Source: Macrotrachela quadricornifera (lineage: Eukaryota > Rotifera > Eurotatoria > Philodinida > Philodinidae). Taken from it: a stretch of 64,000 nt of DNA. The notes under the pieces are model-generated. The model did no database searches and was not told the origin of the DNA. It was given only the letters and a program-made list of their open reading frames with translations. The stretch is taken from NCBI GenBank assembly GCA_022393335.1, contig JAJEKB010025140.1, positions 1 to 64,000 on the forward strand, read 5' to 3'. Positions 1 to 14,640 of this stretch are shown here, piece after piece. Every line of letters begins with the position of its first letter. The stretch's first letter is position 1. Made by a program: the position numbers and the translations under genes.

Positions 1-160
1 CCAATCAACTAAATCAAGTTCACCATCATCAACATACCATCAAGAAATAAATCCAATGGATAATACGATTGTTATAGATGCATCATATATATCAGCATTT
101 CGATATATGCAAAGTAGTGTTAATTCAAATTTATTACAAACGTATTTTAATGCATATTAG
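1..160 (+). CDS. 3' end of an unidentified protein gene (5' part outside window)
   Basis: An open frame enters from the left edge (first full codon at base 2) and ends at TAG 158-160, giving about 52 C-terminal residues. The tail is rich in Ser, Gln and Asn (it begins QSTKSSSPSSTYHQ) and ends LLQTYFNAY. An AATAAA poly(A) signal lies at 250-255, about 90 nt past the stop, which supports a real gene end. No domain is visible, so I assign no function. It converges on the minus-strand gene at 429-1412. Confidence 0.55.
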   Translation, partial: QSTKSSSPSSTYHQEINPMDNTIVIDASYISAFRYMQSSVNSNLLQTYFNAY

Positions 161-428
161 TTTAAATCTAAACAAAAACAAAAAGACAAACGAGAACTCA
201 GACAACTTTATTTAACATATCCTTTTGTGATTGTTTTTGTTGTTGTTTAAATAAAATAAATAGATAAAATGTGCGTTTTTATTATATATATATTGAAGAA
301 CAAACATAAAATAATGGATATTATTAAATATGTCCATATTTTTGAGAAAATATACAACAATTTGTTTACGTAGTTTTAAAAAATTTTCTTTTTATTTTCA
401 AAATTAATGAATAGAATAAATGATTTTC

Positions 429-1412
429 TTATGGCATTTCAAATTCTTCTAATGGTGTCAAGTGAAATGAAACTTTTCTAGGTATTGTTTCATGATGTTC
501 TTCATCTGAAATTGTATTAACATTATTTTTAGTTAAAACTGGTTCGGATGAATATCCATCCTGAGAAATTGTTTCTGCTCGAGATCGTGATTGTACTGAT
601 TGATTTGCTGATGGGAAAAAAAGTCTCCATTTTTTAAACATTCTTGGTTTTTCAACATCTTGTTCTTGTGTTGAAATACGATGTCTAAATGCTAAATTAC
701 GTGCCCATTGACGTAAACGTGATTCTTCTGGTTGATCAATATGACGATGAAACAATGCTTGTACAAAACGTTCACGTTGTTGTTTTAATGATATTGTTGA
801 AAGTATACTTGTTGAACGTATTCGTGGTCTACTATCATCTTGATGTTTTTTTCTACGTTTATCTTGACCCCATTGAACAACAAGACCAAGAATAAAAAAA
901 AGAACTATACCAGTAGCTAATGCAATAAGTATTGGTGTTGAATCTTGTTTAAATGTTTGATATGATAATGAACCTATTTTTATAAGTATACAAGCATCAC
1001 GTGGTTGATATATAAATCTTGAAGAATTTGATTGAAATTCAATACAAACTTCATATTGACCTAAATCAAGTTTAAGTATACGTAAACTATTTTCAAAATC
1101 GTTAAGTTCTGTAAAATTAGTTAATGTTGTAATGAAAACACTCGATAATAATTCATTATCAATTGATCGTAAAATAAAACGATATGAATTAAATGTATTT
1201 AGAAAATTTTTAATAGTAAACCAGACAAGAACAGAATGATTTTGTATATCATTTATATAACATATTTTTAAAAAATCCATATAGTTTGCTCGAGAATGAT
1301 CATCAATACAAATTGTCTTATTATCTTTCAGTTTTTGTGTTTGAACTATTTGAAATTTTGTTAGTAATAAAAGATTAATACCAATAAAAATAATTGATAA
1401 ATGATTAATCAT
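429..1412 (-). CDS. single-pass type I membrane protein, possible FN3-like ectodomain
   Basis: An intronless 327-residue frame. Residues 1-20 form a hydrophobic signal peptide. The ectodomain runs to about 157 and has four Cys (35, 51, 123, 141); the stretch LDLGQYEVCIEF followed by DACILIKIG looks like the last strands of a fibronectin type III fold. A strong membrane segment lies at about 160-180, followed by a basic stop-transfer (QDKRRKK) and a cytoplasmic tail of about 145 residues rich in Arg, Ser and Gln. A reversed AATAAA lies at 391-396, just past the stop. The topology suggests a cell-surface receptor or adhesion protein; no enzymatic domain is seen. FN3 is inferred from strand pattern only. 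It converges with the gene ending at 160. Confidence 0.7.
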   Translation of the reverse strand: MINHLSIIFIGINLLLLTKFQIVQTQKLKDNKTICIDDHSRANYMDFLKICYINDIQNHSVLVWFTIKNFLNTFNSYRFILRSIDNELLSSVFITTLTNFTELNDFENSLRILKLDLGQYEVCIEFQSNSSRFIYQPRDACILIKIGSLSYQTFKQDSTPILIALATGIVLFFILGLVVQWGQDKRRKKHQDDSRPRIRSTSILSTISLKQQRERFVQALFHRHIDQPEESRLRQWARNLAFRHRISTQEQDVEKPRMFKKWRLFFPSANQSVQSRSRAETISQDGYSSEPVLTKNNVNTISDEEHHETIPRKVSFHLTPLEEFEMP

Positions 1413-4369
1413 GAATATTTTATAAATTTTTATACTTATATTTATATACGAAATAGATGTAAGATTGTCAATTCTGATAAAGTAGAAGATTTAAAAGTCA
1501 TTTTATTTTCTTATTGATATTTAACTTGTGAATAATAAAAAAGATTTATGTATTATAATGTATAAATCTATACTCTTTATTCTCAAAATGATGATGACAT
1601 GACAAAGAAAAACGAATTGATAGTTAAAGTGCACGAGTCAACATCTCTGACGGGTCATTTTGTTGTGTATAAGAAATGAAATTCTTTTTTATGAGTTTGT
1701 TTTTAAATATATTTTTATTCGTTTTGTTAAAAATACCTTTAAAATTTCATCATATCAATTCTTTTTTTATGACTTCCAATTTTTAATCATTAATGATATA
1801 GATTTAATCATCCATTATTCTCAATAATTATTGATCAGTATTAAAGAACTGGATTTTTAATTGGTATATTGAATGAACCTGTTTTTTTTTACTGATTATA
1901 TTCTATAATAGAATCGATCGATCTGATCCAGTTACGAAGAATTTTATCGCTTTCAAATATCATCTCAATATATAAAATACTACAAAGATTATGTTTTGTT
2001 TCTTATTAATTATATCAATATGCATAGACATTTTGATGAGAAGAGAGACGAAATGATTCATAATTTTTAGCTTTATATATTCCTAATAAAAGTTCACTTA
2101 GAGAAAAAAACTAAAACTAAGAAGCTGTTTAAGATAGAATTTATGAAAAAGACTGACTTATATTAAGTATTGTAATACAATCGTTTCTTAGAAAAATACG
2201 TAATTCATATTTTATAATTATACCTTCTATGAACTAGTTTGAAGAAAAATAAACATTTATTTAATATCATATAAAGATCTTATTTAAAGAAGACAAAAAT
2301 ATCTTGTGAATTTATGATTATTAAATTGCTTTTTATCAAATATATCAAAATCAAAACAGAAACTTCAAAACCAGTTTTGATTTTGGTACATGTCTAATTA
2401 TCAATTCATATAGTAGAATATTACTCAAATATTCTTCTATTATTGACTTTTTGTAAACAATAGACTATGCATGGACAAAAATGAGTAATTATATATTTTT
2501 ATATGATGTCACCAATCATTTTGTATTGCATTAATACAAATTAATATCATTCTAAATAAACCTTATCATTTCGTACAATATGATACATTTTATAATTAAT
2601 TAAAAATAAAAGTTTTTTAGACAATGTTAATAAATCAAAACTTTCATGGTAACTATTCCTTATTCAATGTATGTATTTATGAGAATTAATGAGTTTATTA
2701 ACTAGCAATCATAAATTGAGTAGAGTTACAATGATTAGTTGAAATGTAAGTCATGAAGGCCTTTAGCAATATTTGGTAAATTGTTTCTAGTGTTTATAGA
2801 ACATTACGGAACTTGAAAAATAAACAAATTGTTAACAATCGATTATTATGTATAACAAAAAGCTTTTTCTCGTTTTGGTTCATGCTTTTTATTTAAGATT
2901 AATCTAAATATTAGAAAAAAAAAACTTCATAGGAAATAAATATTTGCGATTTACAATCAAGTAAACAATAAATGTTAACTAATGCATTTCCAAAATCAAA
3001 CTATAGTTAATAGAATATCGTTCTACTTTTAAAAAAAAAGTATATAAACTAAAAATATAGTTTTATATTTTTTTTACGACAATTAATGTAATTACACATT
3101 TAAAAAGAAGGAACATAATAATATAGACATTTTTATTCTTAAAAAATATCAAAATAAAAATTTACTTCAATACAGGAATATCTCATAGAATAGGATTCGA
3201 ATACATACAAATCAAACAATAATTCATAAGTTCATTATGAAATATTCGTCAAAATTTTTTTTAGATTATTATATTAAATTTAAAGAATCCGAATAATATT
3301 TAAAAAATGTGACATATAATTAGTACACTGTTTATTTGTATTATAAGAATGAATTTAATAAATAATATATGATTCATTAACAAATGAACATATATTACAA
3401 ATACTTTATTTTATTTGTTTTTAACGGCAAAGAACAATTAGTCTAAAGATGCTATATTCAATATTCAAAAAATAACGAGTGAAATTTGATGTATTTTCTA
3501 GTAATAGTATAAAAATTGAGGAAGTAAACTACTTATCAACATATAAATATTGCAGGAAATAGACAGAAAAATATTCAAGTAATTGATTGCAATAATGAAA
3601 ATACTGTTGTTCTTAAGTATACTTATTTAAATACTTCTATAAGAGCTTTTTCTATTGAAAAATCAAATGCTTTTAATAAATGTTTTTAAAGTTCTTATAT
3701 TCTCTATTATATTGTTAATTATTTTATTGAAAAAATGAATTCATTTTTTACTTCGTAATATTAAAATTTGGAACATTTTTATATACTAAATATCGTAAAA
3801 AAATCTTCGTTTATATCATTATTCAATAGATAAGAGTAAACATAATCCTAAATATCATGTCACAACATCTAATGATTACTGAAATGATTTTTAGTCAATT
3901 GCGCGTTTGTTAGTAAGAGACACGAAGAAAAAAAAAATAGAGAAAGTCGTTTAGCCAGCGAAAAATAAATGATTATTCTTGAAATCTGAGGATAGATTCT
4001 CTCAATCATGATTATTATCGTATATGTCATACCGAAGATATAAAAAGTGATTAAATAGTAATCTAAAAAAATTTCTCAAGAGAAAAAGATAAAACATAAG
4101 TCAAACTATAGAAAAAAGGAAATCCTTTTTCATTTCTATCCCCATTGTAATCTATAGATTTAATCAATTGAATCAGATAATATAGTATACCATAAATATA
4201 TTTTTAATATATATATCATAATAATTATATCTAATTAAGAAATATACGAATAAACGTTTTAATTGATTATTCTCATAGTTCTCTCGACACATTTTCTCAT
4301 TATATAAATATGATTCAAATAATATCGGTAGTTAGAAAAGTAAACGTATGAAAAAGAAAAAAGTCATTG
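1413..4369. other. AT-rich intergenic DNA
   Basis: Very AT-rich sequence with no frame of coding character on either strand, no tRNA-like cloverleaf that I recognise and no clear tandem array. It probably holds the promoter of the 429-1412 gene near its left edge. I see nothing else supportable. Confidence 0.6.
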
Positions 4370-5335
4370 TTTTTTCAACAGTTTTTACAAGGTTGGAAAA
4401 AGTCTTATTCAAGGAAGGTAACGCTGTAATTTCAAATAAGAGATATGATGAATTTTATACCAAATAAAAGCACTTGAAAAATTAGGCTTATTCATGCTAA
4501 ATAATAAGAGTCATGTAAACATTTTAATATCAAATTTAAGAAACTTTCAGACATTTTATACATTTTTGGAGGTGGAAAAGGTAGGTGGTAGTAATTTAAA
4601 AATGGAATGAAATATTTTTTCTTGAATATTTTTACATGTGGTTCGATTGAGCTTGTCGAGCTCTACAAAACTGTATATATTTAAAAAAATGTAAGTCATT
4701 GTTTCTGATAAAGAATTTAAAAACTTATTTAGAAAATCTTTGAAAAAGGTAACAACACTCAATTTTTCAATAAAATTAGCTTTTTTTTAATTATTTTTAC
4801 TCCCTCAAGCATTTCTAAATATACTCATTCGATGCAGCATGAAAAACTACGTCGAATGAGCGTATTTTCAAATATCTTACGTAAGCACACTAATGGATGA
4901 TAGTTGGATTTATTGTAAAAAAGACTACTTTTTTCTCCTATAAAAGATGTAAAAAATGTGAATTTTTGGGTACCTTCGTTAAACAGTTTTTAATTAATTT
5001 CAACCCAAAAATCCTGATTAAATTCTTTTTAATATATATAGTTTAGACGAGCTCGACAAGCTCTATTGAACCATGTAAAAATATTCATGTAAAACATTTT
5101 ATTTCATTTTTGAATTACTACCACCTACCTTTTCCACCTCCAAAAATGTATAAAATGTCTGAAAGTTTCTTAAATTTGATATTAAAATGTTTATATAACT
5201 CTTACTATTTAGCATCAACAAACCTCATTTTTTAGGTGCTTTTATTTGGTATAAAATTCATCATATCTCTTATTTGAAATTATAGCGTTACCCTTCTTAA
5301 CTAGTATTTTCTCCAACTTAGTAGAATAATTGTTT
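4370..5335. mobile_element. fold-back (long inverted repeat) element
   Basis: The left arm, about 4370-4680, is repeated in reverse complement at about 5035-5335. A well matched block is GGAGGTGGAAAAGGTAGGTG near 4568, which reappears inverted as CACCTACCTTTTCCACCTCC near 5125; the outer ends match through the stretch AAGGTAACGCT / AGCGTTACCCTT. The arms differ at scattered positions, so the copy is old. The spacer of about 350 bp contains its own hairpin at about 4817-4877 (CTCATTCGA ... TCGAATGAG). No transposase frame is present, so it is a non-autonomous element. Exact ends and target duplication were not resolved. Confidence 0.75.
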
Positions 5336-6328
5336 TTCACAGTATAAAATTAATTGCTTTCAATGTGTTTAATTAGAAAACTTTTTTTTTTGTCAACTGT
5401 GTATGTGTGCATGTGTTTATTAATAACGAAAGAATAAGATTAAAGTATGACATTTCCCATTGAGGGATATTTTGAAATAATATGCAATAATTTCTCAACT
5501 CATTTTGTAACATTAACTTCTGTTTTTTTTTATTCTGTTAAAATTAACTTTAAATTGCGAACAAAAATAATTGTTCTTTTAATATAATGGGAGAAATAAA
5601 TTGTTAGTATGCATGTTTATATAACGAATAAAATATAGAAGAGAGAAAAAAAGAAACACGTCCGTGCTTCTTCATTTTCTAGACGATCTTTTTCATTATA
5701 ACACTGTTTATGGTAAATTATAGTTGAGTGTCTACATGATTATAATAGGTTTCAGCTGTGAGCTCTTTTAAAGGCAGTTTTTCAAAATTTCCCTGCAATT
5801 GAAAAATCTTGAGATCTTCTATTATGATCTATCAGAACTTCTGGCTATTTCTGTCCGTGAAAACATATATTTCCTACGGATTAATTCTTTCGGAATAGGA
5901 GAATCTATTATTATATCAAGGATTCACTTGTATATAAGTGTTTTGAGTTTGTTTTCTATTGAAGTACAAGACTATCAGTACGAATCCATTCTATCTTTGT
6001 GTGCTTACTTAGTATACGATGCAATATAATACAGAGTAGAAAACTAACCTAAGAAAAGAAAAAGAGAAAAATATTATAGATTGATCTTTCTCGCTTCTAT
6101 TTATATATAAATATTCATCAATGGAATAGAGACATTTGAAGCATCAGTCTAGTATTTTTTATTCTCTTTTTTTTTTTCTTGTTCGTTATATTGATGTAAG
6201 TAAAAAATTCTAAAGACATCTTTTTAATAGTATAAAATAGAAAAAAAAGCATAATTAATTTATTTATCTGACCTATATTAAATAACTTTTTTTTTAGATT
6301 ATATTTTATTTATAACAAATTAAAACCA
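5336..6328. other. AT-rich upstream region
   Basis: Includes a short TG-rich stretch near 5398-5416 and several poly-T tracts. A 76-codon open frame at 5799-6029 has no recognisable domain and the base composition of the surrounding spacer. This region should hold the promoter and 5' UTR of the secreted-protein gene starting at 6329; no specific element was identified. Confidence 0.4.
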
Positions 6329-8294
6329 ATGTTAGCATTATTTACATCAAATAGAATCTCGCTAGTCCTGGTTCAAATCAGTGTTATCTTATTAGGTCTG
6401 CTCGGTAAGCAATCATTTCGAAATTTTTACATTTATTTATTTGAATTTTTGCCATATTTAACATACCTAATCGACATTAGCAGGCGTGACTTCCATTGAA
6501 ACCACTGATATAGTTTTTAAAAAGTTTTTTTTTTTACAACTGTTAACTTTAATAACTTATCTATCATTACGTATTATCAAATCATTTTGAAAATTCTTAG
6601 TCATCTTGAACAACAGTCAAAAGAAAATTGTCATGAGAATAAAATTATTATCATAGTCCTAGACAAGCGAGAAGGAAAAATGATGATTCTCATGCATCAT
6701 GCGTTTTATGTTTATTTGGATGTTAAATTAACATATATTTTATTAGAAGAATATACATAAAATATTTTTCCGTTTCTTTTGATTAAAGAAAACTTAATAG
6801 TATTTATTTCATTACATTAATAGAAAAATTTTCTATACACATGTACATTTAATATTTATATTTTAAATTTATTCATATTTATTATTTACTAAAATAAAAT
6901 AATCTTTTGATAGATAAACTAGTTTCGTTTGTTATCGTCTTTTTATTTACAAAAATTTATGAATTAACAAAGACTATTTAGACTAGAATAAGTAATTTAA
7001 CTCTTTAGGAAAATATTTGCCCAATTTTTTAAGAAAAAAATAAGCAGCGATTTGGTATAATATTTTTATATTGAGTGAATAATCTTTACATATTATTTAT
7101 ATGATTGGTTGCTATTTAAATATATGACATCTAATAAATATGCAATAATTATTTAAAAAACGACTATTAATAGAAAATAGAATATAAATTTTATATTTTA
7201 ATAACTAAAGTTCTATTTTTCTTTGTAAATAATTAGAAAATATTTTCACCATACATTTCTATAAACAAATTATGTCAAGTTGTTTTGCTTTACTATGTTT
7301 TTGAGATACATTAGAAAAAATATATATTTGATATTTAAAATATTATATTAAATTATTAGTTAAGTTGTTTTTCTTTTGAAAATTATCGGCATATCTCAGA
7401 TTGAACATAATTATTAGAAATAATAATAGGTTAAATATCAACAAAGTTTCATTAATTTAGCCGTTTATTTATCGAGTAAGAGAAGAAAGAAACGATTTTT
7501 TGAGAAAATTTATTCGGTTTTTTATGGAGTGAGTTTATATATCATGCCTTAGTATAATAATAATTTGAGAAGTACATCGTGTCTAACGTTTGCTTTTATG
7601 CAAATGCTTCTAAAAAATATACATTATAGAAGATCACTTAAGCTCACACAAAGAGGAAACTTCTAATGTTTATAAACGGTGACGGAAATCAAAGGATTAA
7701 AGAAAAGAATATTATAATAGAATATTACTTTTTTATTCCTATTTATAAGTTAAGAATATGCATTAAAGAAATATTCGATTCCTTTCAACATTTAACGTAC
7801 TCGCATTTAAAACATTCAATGTCACGTATAGCTCAAAGCATACTTATTCATTCTTCTAATTATATCAAATTATTTTTTCCGAATAATTATTCTTCACGAG
7901 ATCAAATATCATCTAAATTAGATTTTTAATTTGCATGTATTATATTTAATCTTCTATTATTCTAGTTATTGGTAATTGGGCAGCACCAACATTTGATGAA
8001 CTTCAAGAAATTTACGTTGACACATGTCAATCAAGCTGTGGTTTAGTAACTAATAATGAAGAAGCACACGAATGTCGTGAAAAATTTTGTCCTAATTATG
8101 TTAGTTATCTGTTAACAGGTTCTACTCTCCAAAAAGCATCACCTACTTTTGTATCAAGTCAACGTAAAGAAGTAGCAGATTTTTGTGCCACATGGATGAT
8201 TCATTTAATTGAAATACTTGGCTGGCAAAGACGTATTCATCTCAATCTCAAAGAATGTACTTGTGCCGCTGGCAAAGATTGTTTTATTAAATAA
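6329..8294 (+). CDS. small secreted cysteine-rich protein, two exons
   Basis: Exons 6329-6404 and 7966-8294 join in phase to give 134 residues. Exon 1 encodes essentially only the signal peptide (hydrophobic core LVLVQISVILLGLL); donor GTAAGC and acceptor TTCTAG flank a 1.56-kb intron. The mature part has eight Cys in exon 2, including a C-x3-C, a C-x4-C (ECREKFCPNY) and a C-x-C (KECTCAAGKDC) group, consistent with four disulfides in an extracellular protein. The stop is TAA at 8292. I do not recognise the family; the size would fit a peptide-hormone-like ligand or a venom/defence-type protein, but neither is shown. RUVBL1 begins 331 bp downstream on the same strand. Confidence 0.7.
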
Positions 8295-8550
8295 AAAGAA
8301 AAATGAACAAAAATATTATACAATCATAAAAATACTTACATACAAAAAAATTAATATTCTTTTTTTTTCATTTCATTTTAAATGCATACATTGTTCATTC
8401 CTAATTTTATCCTTAACAATTGATGAATACAAAAAAACGAATAAAGAAAAAATTCTTATAAACATATAGTGACATCTTTTATAGTCGCAATTAAATATAT
8501 AGTTCTATGCACCTCTGTCTTATATTTTGATATGTCTATCTACCAATTAA

Positions 8551-11042
<2,492 letters not shown>

Positions 11043-12560
11043 AAATCTACATGTGTTTGTTTAATTCGTTATGTTATACACAAACTAGGTCACGATGTTT
11101 TTTTCACAAAAATAAAATAAAATAATTTTTCATCATAAATGTGGGTTAATTATCAACATTAGAGAGAAAAATTCAACTATTACAAAATAATGATACTATC
11201 TAGTTCCGTTCATAAGATGTCATACAATACTTATAAGAAAAAGATTTTTCCTAACGTATACTTTAACATAACATGCAGAAATGATTCTGCAAGATGAAAC
11301 GAAGCAATATTCTTAGCCTAGAATTAAATATTCCTTGCTATTCTAAAATTGTACAAGGGACCAATTAAGAAAAAAAATGTTCTAATCCAAAACACTGATA
11401 TCGTTTCTTTATTTATCTGTAGTATTTTCTTTTTAATTTATCCATATTAGTATAAATTGTTCCACGTAAAATTACAATTTAATTCAACAAAAAACAATAT
11501 TATAATCTAAACTGAGAGTCGATGAAAACTTAAAAATTTTGGAATAAATTAATTAGTAATGAGATATCTGATGATTTTCAAATGTGCTACAGTTTGGTCC
11601 ATCAATAAATACATGAATTTTATGATTCAGTGTGAAATCAGCACTATTTCCTTATTATTTTTACAATGATTTATTTGAAAAACTGCGTATTCTATAATGC
11701 TTGAAGTCTATTATATAATCTTTGATTTCATCTTGGATAATAAACAAATATAACAATATCTATATTATAACGGACTGAAATCTATTAGCTTATAAACTTG
11801 TTATATAGCCGACTATTTCAAATTAATCAACTTGGACGTATGTCTATTTTTTTCACAAAAGATAATAGACACATTGGTTGCTATTGTTTGAAAAGACAAT
11901 GCCATCTACCAATTAGTCAAGGTCATCTACACCATTATTTAAATATATTTCTGCAATAAACTGAACCTAGAGCATTCAAATTTGACGGACAGAGTGAATT
12001 ATTATTATATTTGCTTCTATAAAAAACAAACTAATCTTTATGAGCAATACTTTTGTACTAATTATAATTTTCTTACAAAAAACGAATTGCAGCATAGGAA
12101 TTTTGAATAGGCAAGCCACCCTTATAACTGATCTAAATTTAGAGTCTGTAAACACTGGCAAGTTATAGGATTATCGTTCTCTGTAGTACTAATAAGTGTA
12201 TGAAAACTTGCTCGTGCTGCATAATTTTAAAAATTAATGCTTGGATAAAACTTTTATATTGAGTAGCAAGATTTTAATTATTTGATTTGAGAGAACGTAA
12301 AATTTCAAAGAGATACACTTGTTATATAATGAGTAATGTAAAACGTTTCATCTTTATTGTTTTCTTTATCAGTAATTACAGTGCGTATAATATAACAAGC
12401 GTTTACATAGAAAAACAAAGAAATTAGAAAAGAAGTAAATAATAATGTAGCTTTTCAAATGTACTTTTATAATTAGATATAGTCATGGTTTTATTTATCA
12501 TTTATGTATTAAAATAACTTCATCAATATAATAGAATAAAACCATAAATGATTAAAAGAC
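11043..12560. other. intergenic DNA downstream of RUVBL1
   Basis: Contains the RUVBL1 poly(A) signal, then AT-rich DNA with only short random frames. No repeat or RNA gene is evident. Confidence 0.5.
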
Positions 12561-12572
12561 TGGCCATAGCAG

Positions 12573-12788
12573 TTACCGATTAAAGCTACCGATAAATATT
12601 GCTTGATAGCTGTTAATAGATTTCATTTCAAAGTTTATTTTTTGAAAATATGGATCTTCATTAACAGTCTTCATGGCAAAATTCATTTTTTTAGTATTAT
12701 AAAAACCAAGAAGTAATAATACTTCTAGTTTTTTTATTTGTGGAGAGACGTCTTCAAGCCAGTGATGCCACATTGTACTATCAATAGC
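12573..12788 (-). pseudogene. short coding relic, unidentified
   Basis: The minus strand carries a 66-codon frame with an Asp/Glu/Lys/Phe mix unlike random AT-rich DNA (for example MNFAMKTVNEDPYFQKINFE). The frame can be read five codons further upstream (AIDST) before a stop. No splice site leads to further exons. It looks like the last part of a lost gene or a captured fragment. Directly beyond it on the plus strand, about 12824-12880, the motif AAATCAGGATTT occurs three times in near-tandem. I do not recognise the family. Confidence 0.3.
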
Positions 12789-12929
12789 GGATTGTGGTCA
12801 GGCATCGCAGCAATCAATACTTTGAAAATCAGGATTATTTATTTTAAAAATCAGGATTTATCTAAAAAATCAGGATTTGATAAAACAAGGGTTTCAGAAG
12901 ACGTTAGAAGGTTTCTGAATGCTTTATGA

Positions 12930-14109
12930 AACTTGAAAATACTTAGAAAACTTCATAAGAATAGAAAAGATTTCATCAAGCATCAGACAAAAATCTCTAG
13001 ATTCCAAAACAACGAACGCTTTATGACTGCCTTGTTATTGCAGTAAGTTTTATTGCGATTTGTAGATGTTACAGATCGCTATAGTGAGCTCTCACAATTA
13101 TCAAAAACTGTAGGTTATTGATCATGTTTTTTATTGATATACTTATCATTGAATCATTTTAAAATAATATTAAGTCTTTAGATAATATTGTTTTGTGCGC
13201 TTTGCATATTCCTTATGTTCTAAAGCCGAACATGCGTTCTTGATTTCTTCCATTTATCGTGAGATGATATTATGTAACTTCATGCTTATTATTACGATAA
13301 AAAAATAAATGTAAGCTTGTATATAGAAAAATCTTTAAGAAAAAACTTCATCAGCTGTCAAACAGCATTTATTCAGAGTCTAAATACTTCAATAATCAGA
13401 AAATCAGTTTATTTTCTGCTAAGTCTGACGCGTTCAAAAATTCCTTTACACTTACTGAAAAACTGCCTGTCTTATGACAAATGACTGTTTAAATTTAGTG
13501 TTTATAACATTGTTTGCAAAACTTACTATCGAGAGAGTAGCTTTAAAAAATATAAAATTCACAAATAATAAGAAAATAAAAAAATCTTTTCATTTATTAG
13601 TATAAAAATAACAGACGTCAAATTTATGAATTTTTAGTACATAGATAGCCATTAAACTTCGATTTATACCATGGACTGCAAAACTATACATGAATAAAAT
13701 ACAGAAAATAAGAATCATTGTTTCATATGTCTTCACAATCTAATATAGAGATGTTGAGTGCGTCAGATAAAACAAAGCATTTTTGTTCATGTTGTTTCAT
13801 TCTTTTTCATAAGATTCTAAATACGAATTTTATGCTCAAGTAATAGACATTTTTTCATCATATAAAGCTATCAGCTTTGGTTTTTGAATAAATTATTTTG
13901 GACGCATCGGAAAATTGGTTTTCAACAGAATTACATCATTGTTCTATTTAATGAGGTGTGAGCTCATCGTTTTTTACTCTTCAAATTAATGAATATTGAA
14001 TTTTGCTCAGAGATAGATTCTACATATGACAGCATACGAATAAACGCTCCAAACACTGCAGATTTTGCGATAGAGAGTATAAGTTTCCAAAATGTGTTCA
14101 AAAAGACCA
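12930..14109. other. intergenic DNA flanking a coding relic
   Basis: Base composition is slightly less AT-rich than the neighbouring spacers. On the minus strand scattered coding-like stretches broken by many stops may continue the relic at 14110-14640, but no frame can be followed with confidence. Confidence 0.3.
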
Positions 14110-14640
14110 CTAGGTCTTTGTTTCATGCCTTATTTTACTGAGCGACAGTTCTACAAACCTTAAAAGATCCATGAAAATAGAAAGCATTAAATTTTGTATC
14201 CAGTCGTGCTGAATATATTTACTTTTAGCATCGGTCTTGATAAGTGAAGGCTTATATACATCAATAAATATCCATAGAAGATTGAAAATCTTAGTTACAC
14301 GAACCTTTTGAATTTTGTGTAGGCAAGAAACAGTTTATTGAAAAACAATATCGACACTGTTAGAGAGCAAAAAATTCTCTATTTTGATGAATAAGAGAAT
14401 ATTTCTAGATATCGAAGCGCTTGGCAGCTGAATTTTAGCGCATTTAGTAGACCTTACTAAACTGTGTTTACCATACAAAAGTTCGTGCATGTGACTTATT
14501 TCTGAGAAGAACAAACGTTCTTTGTTTTGTGGCTCAGCACTTCAACAGTATCTTGACTATGTTAAAACAAAGTAACCTTTGACTTTTGCAAATTATTTAC
14601 GATTTGTATAGCCTTTGGTTCTAAAAATTTCGATAAAAAA
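14110..14640 (-). pseudogene. decayed protein-coding gene or transposon relic, unidentified
   Basis: Reading the minus strand from about 14640 down to 14110, one frame continues for roughly 170 codons with only about four stops. Coding-like stretches include EPQNKERLFFSEISHMHELL, then KIQKVRVTKIFNLLWIFIDV and LRFVELSLSKIRHETKT. The amino-acid mix is that of a folded protein, and the downstream sequence breaks into stops and shifts. That pattern is a gene that decayed through point mutations. I considered a hAT-type transposase but no diagnostic motif is visible, so the identity is open. Confidence 0.5.

Noticed and set aside
3185..3205. ATTCGAAT-like sequence resembling a tRNA B box
   Set aside because: No A box at a suitable distance and no cloverleaf can be drawn.
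5799..6029. 76-codon plus-strand frame
   Set aside because: No domain, no splice context that improves it, and composition equal to the AT-rich spacer; treated as chance.
7666..7929. 87-codon plus-strand frame
   Set aside because: Lies wholly within the intron of the two-exon secreted-protein gene and has no recognisable family.
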